Positions 26,290 through 35,534 of a stretch of 58,863 nucleotides of DNA are shown piece by piece. Positions within the stretch are counted from its first letter, which is position 1. Each line of letters opens with the position of its first letter. This stretch comes from Flavobacteriales bacterium UBA7878. GTDB taxonomy: Bacteria; Bacteroidota; Bacteroidia; Flavobacteriales; Schleiferiaceae. Under the pieces are notes generated by a model, which was not told the DNA's origin, did not search any database, and saw only the letters and a program-made list of their open reading frames with translations. Both the position numbers and the translations under genes were made by a program. Location of the stretch: assembly GCA_002501205.1 (NCBI GenBank), contig DLRW01000034.1, positions 1 to 58,863 of the forward strand, read 5' to 3'.

Positions 26290-27720
26290 TTAAAACCTCA
26301 CCTTCAATTCTCCTTGCCCAAATCGGCCTTTTCCTTTGGCCATGCCGTTTTCTACTTCAATGATTACATCCACTTCATGGGCAAGTTCATTGCCGCCCTT
26401 GAACTTTCCATCCTTGGTAGCATGGAAAATGAAAATGAAGCTGGTGCCAGGATACTTGTTTTTAAGCTCAATCATGTCTACCAGTTCCATCCCGGCTCGA
26501 CTTACACTATCAATGAATACGAAGTCGTAGGATCCTAATTTACCTGGTAACTCCTCGGAAAAATGCAATCGCGGATGAATGGCACCTATGCGGGTGATCT
26601 TCTCCTTCAAAGTGTAGCCATAGCCTTCTTCAAAGGCCACATAAAGTACTTCCCCAAGCTTGTTGGCCAGGTGGTGTGCAAAGTCCAACATGAGCGTAGA
26701 CTTCCCGCTTTTCGGTTGACCAAAGACCATGGCTGTAAACCCAACGGAAGGATCACCAATCAATTCCTGGAACTTGCCTCGTAAACCGATGGTTTCAAAG
26801 TCCATATTCATGAGGTCTTCACTGGAAACCACTCCAGAAAGTCCTTTCCGCTTGCAGGCCTTTGTTTTTCCTGTCGACATTCCCAACAGTCCATAAATCC
26901 CGTTGAGCTCACTTTCCTTGATTTCTGGAGCAGCTTTTTTATCCCGCAAGAAGATCTTTAATGACTTATAGGCTTCATTGAGTTTGGTGGCGTAAGGATC
27001 ATTCTTGCTGATCTTTCCATTTTTCACCATACGCTCCATGGCTTTGAGCAGTCGTCCGGCTTTTTCCTCCATTCCCTCGCGTCCATGAATGGCTACAAAT
27101 CGCTTCAAAAGCGCAATAGAGTCACGTATTCTTTGGGAGGAAGCAATCTCTTTGTAATGCGCCAGATGTTTAGCGGCAATATTGATTTCAGCCTCATCAC
27201 CCATGCGCTCAGCACATCGAATAAGCTGATCCTGGATTTGTAGGATCTCTTTGGCGTAAGGGCTGGTTTTGCGAATCCGCTTCTCCAGCATCGCTTTCTG
27301 TAGTGAGGAAAGCAGGCGCATAACGGCAAGCTTGGATTTCACTTTACCATTCATGGCCACATATCTGCGGATGAAGCGAATTTCCTCCGGTAGCATTTCT
27401 ACGGCCTTTGGTTCGGTTGAGGCTTTTTTAGCCGTGGACGTCACCGGGGCCTTTTTGGGCTTAGCTTTCTGAACTCGGGTGGGTGCAGCTTTCTTAGGCT
27501 TTTCAGTAGCAGTCTTGGCTTGTTTAGGGGCTTGGCTTTCTACATAAGTATTGAGTTTCTCAATGTAAGTATCCACCACACGCTTGATGGTTTCATTGCC
27601 AGAGTAGCTATTCTGAGCTAATGCTTTACGAGTAAGATCATCTCCTTTCTTTAGTGCTTCAGGAAACTTGGAGAAATCGTAATTGCAGGCGGTATTGAGG
27701 TAATTCTGTAGGGTAATCAT
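26290..27720 (-). CDS. RecA/RadA-fold ATPase with basic linker
   Basis: A 476-residue protein. A helical N-terminus is followed by a lysine/alanine/proline-rich basic stretch (about 60-110), likely DNA-binding or disordered. A middle helical part (about 115-260) comes next, then a C-terminal RecA-fold ATPase: Walker A FGQPKSGKST near 335 and Walker B FVFIDSVS near 400. The ATPase looks most like RadA/KaiC/DnaB-type proteins and not FtsK/HerA packaging ATPases. It is the last gene of the long operon, 3 bases after the helicase gene. A role in recombination or replication is probable. It is also the only ATPase near the virion genes that could be tested as a packaging motor. Confidence 0.75.
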   Translation of the reverse strand: MITLQNYLNTACNYDFSKFPEALKKGDDLTRKALAQNSYSGNETIKRVVDTYIEKLNTYVESQAPKQAKTATEKPKKAAPTRVQKAKPKKAPVTSTAKKASTEPKAVEMLPEEIRFIRRYVAMNGKVKSKLAVMRLLSSLQKAMLEKRIRKTSPYAKEILQIQDQLIRCAERMGDEAEINIAAKHLAHYKEIASSQRIRDSIALLKRFVAIHGREGMEEKAGRLLKAMERMVKNGKISKNDPYATKLNEAYKSLKIFLRDKKAAPEIKESELNGIYGLLGMSTGKTKACKRKGLSGVVSSEDLMNMDFETIGLRGKFQELIGDPSVGFTAMVFGQPKSGKSTLMLDFAHHLANKLGEVLYVAFEEGYGYTLKEKITRIGAIHPRLHFSEELPGKLGSYDFVFIDSVSRAGMELVDMIELKNKYPGTSFIFIFHATKDGKFKGGNELAHEVDVIIEVENGMAKGKGRFGQGELKVRF

Positions 27721-27723
27721 GGT

Positions 27724-30700
27724 TTAAATCGCTAAAAGTTCAAGTTCTAATTCAAGGGCTAGGGCTTCGAGCTCCAGGGTATTTTCGGACTCATCAATGA
27801 TTTCAAATTCCGCATCCTCCTCCGGCTCCTTTGGGGCATGTAATTCCACCTTGTAGTCCAAGAGGTAATTGAGTTTGGCAAACTCTGCTGCTCGCTCCTG
27901 AGCGGTTTTCCCTTCTACCTGGAGCGCAGACTTCTTCTCCTGGATTTCTTTGCGAAGTTCCGTCCAACGCGGACTGTCTTGATCGCCTTTATAGCGCTCT
28001 GCTTGAGAAGTCAAGGCGTCCTGTTCTTTGGTATAGGTTGAGAGCACCAGGTCAAGGTCAGAGTCGATGGTAAATCCCTTGCTCTTAAGCACGGTCTTTT
28101 CGGTTTTTCGGACCTTGGAGACATATTCTTTTAAATACTCCAGGTACCATTTATTGGAGAAGTAGACTCCGAGCGAAGCATAACTCACATCGATTTTTCT
28201 ACCCATGGCAATGATTTCTTTATCACCTATCTCCGATGCTGACAGCAATTCTTCTAGGTCATCATGCAGCTGGTGTGCTCTCTTCTGAACCTTGCTATCA
28301 ATATCATCATGAGTATCAATGAGCCATTGGCTGTTTTTAAGCGCAGCCAAGAATGCACGCAGGGCCTCAATAGACTTCTCTCGGTAAGAGCGGTAATACT
28401 GAATATCTCGTTTGATCTCTTCAATCAAGGAAATGGAATGGCGAATGCGCTTGTATTGACGCTGCAACTCTTCTTTTTCCTGGTCAAAAAACATCCGTAC
28501 CAATCGATCGATATCGGTAATGAGCGCGAGTTTCACTTCCTGTGGATCCAGACTTTCCAGATCCAGCACATTGCCGCGATCTCCACGGAACCAGATGTCG
28601 TTGATTCGAGCTGTTTTTTCTTCCAGCTTTTGGAAAACGAATACGTCCATTGAATCCTGGATAAGAGGCATCACCACCCGCACATATTCAAATTGATTTC
28701 CTTGGCGCCAAATACGTCCTTCCAGCTGACGAATATCTGTAGGGTTCCATTCAGGATAGCAGTTATAGATAACCGTTCCGCGCTTTTGCAGGTCGATTCC
28801 TTCACGAATGGTGGCGGTGCCAATAATGACTTTAACTACTCCTTCGAGAAAGGCCTCCTTGATGTTCTCTTTTCGAGTATCGTTGATTTCAGAAGAGATG
28901 ATTTCTACTTCATCCACCTTGGTTTTGGAATAGCTCACTCCGCGTTTGAAGCCTAATTCTTCTTCCAAGTATTCTTTAATCATGGGGAAGAACTGCTTGC
29001 CACGGTTCATGTAGATCACTTGACCGGAAACAGCTTCACCACGTTTATTATGGTAGTCCTTCACCGAAGCAATACACTCCATCACATAGGCGATCTTCGG
29101 GGAGTTCTTTACGAACTCTCGATAGTCCTCCGGTTGGCCATCCAATAAATAAGGTGATAAGGCATTATCCAGGCTATAAGCTAAAGCCCTGAACAGATTC
29201 CCCATGTCTAGCTTTCCTTCCGTAGACTTTTTGGCCAGCGAAACAATCTTGTTCTGATTCTCTCGCTGTAGTGGGGTCATATTGATGTAAGTGAGCGCCT
29301 GATCTTTAACCGGCAAACGCTGCTCGGGTTTATCCTCAAGCAGGTTGTAGATCATAGGAAGATTGATCTTCTTAGGGCGTTTTACTCCGGCCTCTTCACC
29401 CGTCTTATACAGAATGTGATTGTAGATGAGCTTCTGCAAAACCCTGCGGTTGGTGAAGCTCTTAATCACTTCCTTCTCGACGATCTCTTCTTTGTAATTA
29501 GCTGTCCATTCAATGGTGGGCAGCACAAACAAATCAAAGAAGGTATCTATGTTATAGATTCCACTGCTGACCAAGCTTTCATAACCCACCAAAGAAAGCA
29601 TGGAGTAGATCTCCAATGGTGAATTCGTGAAGGGTGTAGCAGTGAGTAGCATAGTGTTCCGCCCATACTTTCGCTGGATGTAGTTTAGAATCAAGAAGGC
29701 CTTTTGACCCGTTTCCGAAACTGCACTTTGAATGCTGTATCGCTTGCCTTTGTCCTCATCGGCTTTTACCGAAGCAAAGACGTTTTTACAGCGATGTGCT
29801 TCATCAATCACTACATAATCAAAGCCCAGGGCATCCACATCGGCCACGGTGTTTTTAAGACCTACACCGATCATCTCCCGGAATTTCTGGTACTTGATTT
29901 CTTTGTCTCGCTCGCTTTTCTCAGAAGACTGACCGAGGATATTGACCAGCTCCGTGAAGAGTGACTCACTGACATCCTGACCAAAGCCAAGGCGTTTAAA
30001 TCCTTCATAGGTCACAATGGTAATCGACTTCTTGGTCACTGGTTTATTCAAGTTCAAGCCTTTGATGACCTGGGTGCCGAGGTTGTACCAGTCATTAAGT
30101 TGAACATCGGTGTAGGATAAAACCCCAGGAACAAACTCGCCTGACTTTTTATCGGTGTATCCGATGAGCTCGGCAATCCATTTCTTGTAAGTTGGTTTTG
30201 GAACGACTATCAAAGGCCTACTGCACTTTCCGCTATATAGCGCATGAGCAAGATTTGTAATGGCTGTCATGGTTTTTCCCACCCCAACATCAAAGGCATT
30301 GATGCCTGATCCCATGGCTTCCATGAAGGCTATCCCTTCACGTTGGATATCGGTGATTTGAAGAACACCACTTTTGAACTTTCGGGAACATTCAAATCCC
30401 ACCGGAACTTTGTGGTGCTTGATGTCGGCCTGAGCATTATAAAGACGGTTCCAGGAATAATCCAATCGCTGTTGATCCTCAAAGGTGAGCACTTCATGAA
30501 GGAATTTGGAGAATAGCTTTTCTCCTTCTTCACGGGCATTGGCCTTGAGTTCTGCTTTTTCTTCTTTACTTAATCGGTCATCACGCAAGGGACGATTTAA
30601 GAGGTAGTAATCCGCAATATCAATGGCTGAACTTTTTACAAAATCAGTCTCTTGCAAAGTGTAAAGCCACTTAATGAAAACCTCCTGCAAGGTGTATCTC

Positions 30701-31617
30701 CGTTCTCCATCAAAGCGAAGGTTAATGGATTCCTTGGCGTTCTTACGGGCAATACGTCCATTGACTTTCTTGAATTCACTGGCGGATTCTACATCCATGT
30801 ATTCTTCACGAACCTGAGTGATAAAGAAGGTGTCCAGGTTGGCCGCAAAATCTGAGATGGCCGTAATGATGGGACGCTCTTTCTCATCCGGGTTGGTAAC
30901 CGTCATCAGCGGTGGCTTTGCCTCTGAGATTTCCTTGAGATGATTCTGATAAATCGATTCGCCCCAGGTTTCAATGATGTACTGTTTGTCAGACTCGAGT
31001 TGGAGTTCGCGGTCGTACATGTTACCAAAGGTGTAGACCGGAAGAGGTAATAGTTCACCTCCATGATAAAACAGCACGCCTTCTTCAACCAGTCGATTCA
31101 GTTCCTTTTGGTTGCTAGTGGCTTCACCCTTTACTAGGGTACAGTCCTGGCTTTTGACCTTAAATAGGCCAGAACCGGAACGTACGATGTGATAGACGGC
31201 TCCGGACTTACTTTCTTCATCGCGAATCCACTTTCCGAGTACTTCACCAGAATAAGCCATTCGGATTTCGGCCATGCGACTATCGTAAAGTAGCGTTGCT
31301 GTTTTGACCTTCACTTCTTTGGTAGCTTCACCTTCCTTTAAGAAGTAGGCTTCCCAGCCGTGCATCGGCACACCAACACTTCGCTTGTACCATACCCAAG
31401 CTTGGATTTCACTTTTAGAGATTCCCTTATTGTAGCGTTTGACTACCTCTGAAAAGGGCATCACCTTGGAGGAAGTGGTTCTTCCAAGGCCATCCAGCTC
31501 TGACTCTTCGGCCAATAGTTTCTTTAGGGTTTCTGATTGGGCTGCCAATCTTGCTGCGGTATATCCATTAAGGCTACCCAAACCAGAGGCACTGGTGATT
31601 CCATTCAAATAGCTCAT
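27724..31617 (-). CDS. Large SNF2-type helicase (N12-methylase/DarB-like)
   Basis: A 1297-residue superfamily 2 helicase. Walker A lies in AFDVGVGKTMTAITNLAHAL near residue 446, the DEAH box in VVIDEAHRCKN near 605, the TATPF motif about 50 residues later, and motif VI in RQLEGRIWRQGNQFEY near 985. The C-terminal 300 residues are coiled coil. This matches the helicase half of the large methylase-helicase proteins (COG4646, 'N12 class') found on phages and plasmids, where P1 DarB is carried in the virion. Here methylase and helicase are separate genes. The last residues (LELEALALELELELL) match the tail of the upstream 146-aa protein. ATGA overlap with that gene. Confidence 0.85.
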   Translation of the reverse strand: MSYLNGITSASGLGSLNGYTAARLAAQSETLKKLLAEESELDGLGRTTSSKVMPFSEVVKRYNKGISKSEIQAWVWYKRSVGVPMHGWEAYFLKEGEATKEVKVKTATLLYDSRMAEIRMAYSGEVLGKWIRDEESKSGAVYHIVRSGSGLFKVKSQDCTLVKGEATSNQKELNRLVEEGVLFYHGGELLPLPVYTFGNMYDRELQLESDKQYIIETWGESIYQNHLKEISEAKPPLMTVTNPDEKERPIITAISDFAANLDTFFITQVREEYMDVESASEFKKVNGRIARKNAKESINLRFDGERRYTLQEVFIKWLYTLQETDFVKSSAIDIADYYLLNRPLRDDRLSKEEKAELKANAREEGEKLFSKFLHEVLTFEDQQRLDYSWNRLYNAQADIKHHKVPVGFECSRKFKSGVLQITDIQREGIAFMEAMGSGINAFDVGVGKTMTAITNLAHALYSGKCSRPLIVVPKPTYKKWIAELIGYTDKKSGEFVPGVLSYTDVQLNDWYNLGTQVIKGLNLNKPVTKKSITIVTYEGFKRLGFGQDVSESLFTELVNILGQSSEKSERDKEIKYQKFREMIGVGLKNTVADVDALGFDYVVIDEAHRCKNVFASVKADEDKGKRYSIQSAVSETGQKAFLILNYIQRKYGRNTMLLTATPFTNSPLEIYSMLSLVGYESLVSSGIYNIDTFFDLFVLPTIEWTANYKEEIVEKEVIKSFTNRRVLQKLIYNHILYKTGEEAGVKRPKKINLPMIYNLLEDKPEQRLPVKDQALTYINMTPLQRENQNKIVSLAKKSTEGKLDMGNLFRALAYSLDNALSPYLLDGQPEDYREFVKNSPKIAYVMECIASVKDYHNKRGEAVSGQVIYMNRGKQFFPMIKEYLEEELGFKRGVSYSKTKVDEVEIISSEINDTRKENIKEAFLEGVVKVIIGTATIREGIDLQKRGTVIYNCYPEWNPTDIRQLEGRIWRQGNQFEYVRVVMPLIQDSMDVFVFQKLEEKTARINDIWFRGDRGNVLDLESLDPQEVKLALITDIDRLVRMFFDQEKEELQRQYKRIRHSISLIEEIKRDIQYYRSYREKSIEALRAFLAALKNSQWLIDTHDDIDSKVQKRAHQLHDDLEELLSASEIGDKEIIAMGRKIDVSYASLGVYFSNKWYLEYLKEYVSKVRKTEKTVLKSKGFTIDSDLDLVLSTYTKEQDALTSQAERYKGDQDSPRWTELRKEIQEKKSALQVEGKTAQERAAEFAKLNYLLDYKVELHAPKEPEEDAEFEIIDESENTLELEALALELELELLAI

Positions 31618-32054
31618 AGATCAAATAGCTTTAGTTCCAACTCCAAGGCCAGAGCCTCGAGTTCCATATCTTTTTTACCATCAAGGGTTAGGTCGATGGC
31701 TGTTTCTACATCCTCTCGTGTACCAGAGATACTGACCGGAAAATCCCTTGAGCTACTAAGCACCTCCTGGCCACAAATCTTTTCAGGATGGATATCGAAA
31801 TAAGTTCCATAGGTCATGAGCTCAGTGGTACTCAATGGTGCATCGGAAGAATCCTGGTCTTTCTCGACTAAGAGGATCATTTCGTCTACATCAAACCCTT
31901 CGGGAAAAACTCCATTTCGCACTTGCGCAATCTGAAGTTCAAGCTCCTTTCTACGCTGACCGGCTGCTGTTTTTAGCTCTGCATTGAAATCTGCTCGAAG
32001 GTGATTTAGCGCGGCAATACGAGCCCTTGAATGTTGTGGTGCGATCAATTCCAT
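31614..32054 (-). CDS. 146-aa linker protein of the methylase-helicase module
   Basis: A small protein of unknown fold. The segment YGTYFDIHPEKICGQEVL (about 80-100) resembles the 'FxxHPEmilG' stretch that follows the methylase domain in large N12-class methylase-helicase proteins. It may therefore be a detached piece of that architecture. It ends in MELEALALELELKLFDL, nearly the same peptide as the end of the 1297-aa helicase, written with mostly different codons. It overlaps the JAB gene by 10 bases and the helicase gene by 4. Confidence 0.7.
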   Translation of the reverse strand: MELIAPQHSRARIAALNHLRADFNAELKTAAGQRRKELELQIAQVRNGVFPEGFDVDEMILLVEKDQDSSDAPLSTTELMTYGTYFDIHPEKICGQEVLSSSRDFPVSISGTREDVETAIDLTLDGKKDMELEALALELELKLFDL

Positions 32055-32794
32055 TCCATTTCAATTTGAGGGATAACTGCTTCAGGGATTCGATTGTCTC
32101 GCAAGACCTTCTCGAGAATACGCTCTTCAAGTTTTTGATAGCCTTCCTGGCTTTGGATCATGCGATATATGTTTGGAGAATTAGCCTCAGTCACTAGTCG
32201 CAAAGCCTTGAGAATACGCTCGCGCATGGCTGTTACTACCGAATCCTCAATAGGTCCAGAAAGGGAACCTTCCCCCTGATCGGCAAAGGAGTAATAGCCG
32301 TCTGCGGTACAGATGATGTGATCCAATACCGAAATATCAAACATGGAAGCTGCTACTTTCAGCTTCTTTGTCATCATACGATCAGCCTCACTGGGGCTGG
32401 TGTTTCCGCTTGGATGGTTATGGGAGATGATCATAGCCTTGGATAAGGTCCTTATGGCAACAGCGGTGATAATCTCAATGTCAACCTGGGTAGAGTTGAT
32501 GGTTCCTTTGGAGTGCTTGTAGTATCCGGTTATTCGATTGGCCTGATTCATATAAAGCACGACAAAATGCTCTTGAATCTCCATGCCATCGAAAATGACA
32601 TCCTTAATGAAGTTGTAGGCATCACGAGAGCTACGCACTTGATTGTCGTAGAGCTTTTCTTCTTTGAAAGTGATGTCGATTTCACGCACTTTGAAGTCTC
32701 GTTCAATATCGCTGATCTGTAGCTCCAACTCGTTTAGATCAACGCCATCTAAGACGATGGTTCCGGCATGCGAGGGTATTTCGTATCGTTTCAT
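32045..32794 (-). CDS. RadC/JAB-domain protein
   Basis: A 249-residue protein with a RadC-type JAB (MPN+) metalloprotease-fold domain: ISHNHPSGN-x2-PSEAD at about 122-137 contains the His-x-His and Ser/Asp positions that bind zinc. RadC-like proteins (DUF2958/JAB neighbours) are frequent in mobile elements beside methylases and helicases; their biochemical activity is unsettled. It overlaps both neighbours by 4-10 bases and belongs to the methylase-helicase module. Confidence 0.85.
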   Translation of the reverse strand: MKRYEIPSHAGTIVLDGVDLNELELQISDIERDFKVREIDITFKEEKLYDNQVRSSRDAYNFIKDVIFDGMEIQEHFVVLYMNQANRITGYYKHSKGTINSTQVDIEIITAVAIRTLSKAMIISHNHPSGNTSPSEADRMMTKKLKVAASMFDISVLDHIICTADGYYSFADQGEGSLSGPIEDSVVTAMRERILKALRLVTEANSPNIYRMIQSQEGYQKLEERILEKVLRDNRIPEAVIPQIEMEWN

Positions 32795-33546
32795 TTTCGT
32801 CTAAGTATTATGATGTCTGTGGGTACTTGTGAATGCTTGAATACAGGAGGCAATCGATAAGCATCTATTAAATCGGCCAATTCGCTAATCTTTTCCTTTT
32901 CACCCTGGTAGGAAACGCCACTTCGGATGATATTGCTGGAAGTCACGAATACCAATAGCCCTCCGGGTTCCAGCAGCTGCAAGGACTTATACATGAAAAA
33001 AGTCTCGAACTGCTTGAACTTCTCTTTCTTGAAAAAGGGAGCGTATTGCCCGCTGTACTTTCCGTAGGGTGGATTGGAGATCACCAAGGAAAAGGGATAG
33101 TCCAATAGCCAAGTGGTATCGCTGTTGAGTAATGAGGTATATCGCGGCCCTCGGAGGAATGCTGTTTCAAAATGCTGATCATAGACCTTGACCTGTGGGT
33201 AAAGCACTTTTGTAATACGTGCAGCAAAGGGATTGATTTCAAAGGCCGTAATATCTTCATGCCCTGGAGCATCTTTTATAAATCGACCTGTACCGCACGA
33301 AGGCTCCAAAATGGAACCACCATTGTAGCCGTGGTGAATAGCCAACTCCCACATTTTCTTACAAAGCCATTCGGGTGTATAGAATTCGTGGAGTAAACCC
33401 TGGCCGCGAGCTCCCTTTGAAGCCAGCCCACCTGCACCTTCATATTGAGCAATAAATTCCCGGTCTGCCATGGTATAAGGCTCATTGGCAGCTTGCTTGG
33501 CCTGAATAAAGGCCTCAATGGCAATATTTCGCTCGTGTGGATTCAA
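32791..33546 (-). CDS. N6-adenine DNA methyltransferase of the helicase module
   Basis: A 251-residue SAM-dependent methylase. Motif I is EPSCGTGRF (about 82-90) and the catalytic motif IV is NPPYGKYSG (about 158-166), with an EFYTPEWLCKKMWELA entry helix before motif I. There is no recognition domain, so it probably needs partners, as in DarB-type methylase-helicases. It could modify element DNA against host restriction. The start overlaps the stop of the DUF6549-like gene by 4 bases. Confidence 0.88.
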   Translation of the reverse strand: MNPHERNIAIEAFIQAKQAANEPYTMADREFIAQYEGAGGLASKGARGQGLLHEFYTPEWLCKKMWELAIHHGYNGGSILEPSCGTGRFIKDAPGHEDITAFEINPFAARITKVLYPQVKVYDQHFETAFLRGPRYTSLLNSDTTWLLDYPFSLVISNPPYGKYSGQYAPFFKKEKFKQFETFFMYKSLQLLEPGGLLVFVTSSNIIRSGVSYQGEKEKISELADLIDAYRLPPVFKHSQVPTDIIILRRK

Positions 33547-34142
33547 TCTTCAATTTCAATTTGCTGGGTGTATTCAATTTGGGCATTAGGGTTCTTCAAG
33601 CTCACTCGTTGCATCAGTTTACGAGGCGAGAAGATCCATAACCATGGGATTTCACGCTCACCCCGATAGACAACTTGAACAAGGGTATCCCTGTAGGCCA
33701 GATTGAGTTGCTGCTGATTGCCAATAGCAGTTCCTTGGATATCAAAGAAGCCATCGTCATAATTGAAATGTTTGACCGGAATGGTGTCAAAGATGATTGA
33801 GTCACGAAGGATCACCGTTGCTGGAGTCTCCACTTCAAAGCTTGTGGTAGATACTGATTCTGCTCTGGATATTTTTATCCCAAGCTGTTTGATTTCATTA
33901 GCCATTTGGGGAAGCAACGCAGCAAGCTCATTGCTCTTAAGTTTCAATACCCGATTCTGAGCGACCAACCTTCCGTTTTCCGTTTTGAATTGCACCAATT
34001 CCTCATGAAGGGATTCGTTGGCCGATAGGACACGCTTGTAGGAGCGATGAGTTTCTTTCCAGGCATCGAACAGAAACAAGCAAAGGACGACTGACAAGAC
34101 CAGTCCTGCACCCAAGAAGAATATGGCTTTCAGTTTTATCAT
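33543..34142 (-). CDS. DUF6549-like membrane protein, candidate spanin
   Basis: A 199-residue protein with one N-terminal membrane helix (FFLGAGLVLSVVLCLFLF, about 8-25), a long coiled coil (about 30-95), and a beta-rich periplasmic end finishing NPNAQIEYTQQIEIED. That end resembles DUF6549 proteins of Bacteroides phages, which usually sit in lysis or structural regions. Membrane anchor plus coiled coil is also the layout of inner-membrane spanins. It follows a holin-like gene with a 4-base overlap, supporting a lysis role by context. Confidence 0.65.
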   Translation of the reverse strand: MIKLKAIFFLGAGLVLSVVLCLFLFDAWKETHRSYKRVLSANESLHEELVQFKTENGRLVAQNRVLKLKSNELAALLPQMANEIKQLGIKISRAESVSTTSFEVETPATVILRDSIIFDTIPVKHFNYDDGFFDIQGTAIGNQQQLNLAYRDTLVQVVYRGEREIPWLWIFSPRKLMQRVSLKNPNAQIEYTQQIEIED

Positions 34143-34324
34143 TCCTTTCCTTCAGTTGGTCTTTTTGTTTCTGCCCAGATATATGTGGATAGAATGGTCA
34201 TTACCCCAGCAATGCAGGTAGTGGCCACTGTTTCCAAATCGTTGTGAATGGCGATGTAGGTGGTACTGATCAGGAAGATCAAAGCCACCCAGGTAATGGT
34301 CAGTCTTTTGCTCTTGCTCATCAT
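34139..34324 (-). CDS. Two-helix membrane protein, candidate holin
   Basis: About 61 residues with two hydrophobic segments (LTITWVALIFLISTTYIAI and VATTCIAGVMTILSTYIW) and charged ends (MMSKSKR, KRPTEGKE), the usual form of small phage holins. The ATG at 34324 overlaps the preceding stop (ATGA); an earlier in-frame ATG at 34336 is less likely. It lies directly before the spanin-like gene. A virion membrane protein is the alternative. Confidence 0.6.
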   Translation of the reverse strand: MMSKSKRLTITWVALIFLISTTYIAIHNDLETVATTCIAGVMTILSTYIWAETKRPTEGKE

Positions 34325-34575
34325 GGTGTTACCCAAGCTTCTCCGTTATAGGTTTCAATAATCAGACTTCCTTCCTGGATACGCAGACGAGAATTTCCAG
34401 GCTCTTCCAGGATATTCTCGCGTTGACACCAGTACATCGCATCTTGATAGGCTACCATGATTGTTGGCCCACCTGTAAACTGTTGTGGCGCACTAAAGGA
34501 CTTGGTCCCGGTCACTTCTTGACCGGAACTCAAGTCCATAGCACCCTCCACCTGTTTTACTTTAATGCGATCCAT
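34321..34575 (-). CDS. Small fibre-associated protein
   Basis: 84 residues. The segment GQEVTGTKSFSAPQQF matches the 'tvtGtKtFs' motif common in phage tail-fibre and spike proteins. The rest is beta-rich (RLRIQEGSLIIETYNGEAWV). Start and stop overlap the neighbouring genes. It probably attaches to, or caps, the coiled-coil fibre encoded just upstream. Confidence 0.65.
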   Translation of the reverse strand: MDRIKVKQVEGAMDLSSGQEVTGTKSFSAPQQFTGGPTIMVAYQDAMYWCQRENILEEPGNSRLRIQEGSLIIETYNGEAWVTP

Positions 34576-35516
34576 TATCTATATGCGTAGACTACAGAGA
34601 TTGTGTCAGATGTTTCAGTGATGTACGGAACCGTGTAAGAGATCTCCGGGGAACCTGGAGAAAAGGTCACGGTTTTAACCAATAGGCCATTGAAATAGAC
34701 CAAGGGCTCAAAACCAGCTGCTACTTCGTTGGCTAGAGTGATGTTTACAGGAACACCAGCCTCACCGATGATATTGGTGAAATCCTCTCGCGTTTCTGTA
34801 AAGAGATCTTCCTTACCGTTCGCAGTTGAGAGTGCTGAACTCGCGGTAGTTTGGGCGGCATCGGCATCTGCCTGAGCAGCATCCGCAGCCGTTTGAGCAT
34901 TAGCTGCTGCTGTACTCGCGCTGTTGGCAGTATTCTGAGCATTGGTCGCCGCAGTACTTGCCGAATTAGCCGTAGACAATGCGTTGTTAGCCGTGGTAGT
35001 GGTTGAAGCCAAATTGGATTCAATCGTATCCAGGTTTACGGCCTGTGTTACGGTGATATGTCCCACCTTGGTCTTCTCCGCATCGGTGAAAGCATTGGTA
35101 TTAGCATTGCTTTCATAAGAGCTTTTAATGGCTTCTTTGGTAAGCGCATTGCTGAATGCATCCTCATCGGCAACTTTCTCAAAAGTGGAGGTGGATCCGT
35201 TTCCATTGGTGACAGCGGTAACGATGTACATACCCCATTTACCATCACCATCATTTAAAACGAAAATACGGTCGGACACTTTTAGTCCGGTAAGCGCATC
35301 ACGCTCGGCAATGGTCGCCACATTGAATCCATTGTCAGCCCCGGATATCATGTTTTGAACCTCTGTTTTCGAGTACACATCCAAGTTGGTACGTGCAGAG
35401 GCGGCATTTACATCCGATAGGTTGTTGGCTTTCTTCACCACCTGAGAATCCAAGGCTTTTGCAGCCAAATCGGTTGTGAGGTTTTGAATCTGTTTCTGTT
35501 TAATAAACTCGCTCAT
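34575..35516 (-). CDS. Alanine-rich coiled-coil fibre protein with beta-sandwich tip
   Basis: A 313-residue fibre-like protein. A helical N-terminus is followed by an Ala/Asn/Thr-rich heptad-like stretch (about 165-235) built from repeats such as NTANSASTAA and AAQADADAAQ, typical of trimeric phage fibres. The C-terminal 60 residues have the LVYFNGLLVK ... TVPYITETSDTISVVY pattern of phage fibre tip modules. It is probably the receptor-binding spike of the virion. A host surface adhesin is less likely given its place inside the structural operon. Confidence 0.75.
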   Translation of the reverse strand: MSEFIKQKQIQNLTTDLAAKALDSQVVKKANNLSDVNAASARTNLDVYSKTEVQNMISGADNGFNVATIAERDALTGLKVSDRIFVLNDGDGKWGMYIVTAVTNGNGSTSTFEKVADEDAFSNALTKEAIKSSYESNANTNAFTDAEKTKVGHITVTQAVNLDTIESNLASTTTTANNALSTANSASTAATNAQNTANSASTAAANAQTAADAAQADADAAQTTASSALSTANGKEDLFTETREDFTNIIGEAGVPVNITLANEVAAGFEPLVYFNGLLVKTVTFSPGSPEISYTVPYITETSDTISVVYAYR

Positions 35517-35534
35517 GTTGTCTTACTCTTCGTG

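Noticed and set aside
34745..35254. Open frames rich in Met/Pro/Arg within the fibre gene
   Set aside because: They are shifted readings of the GCN-rich coiled-coil repeat region and have low-complexity composition.
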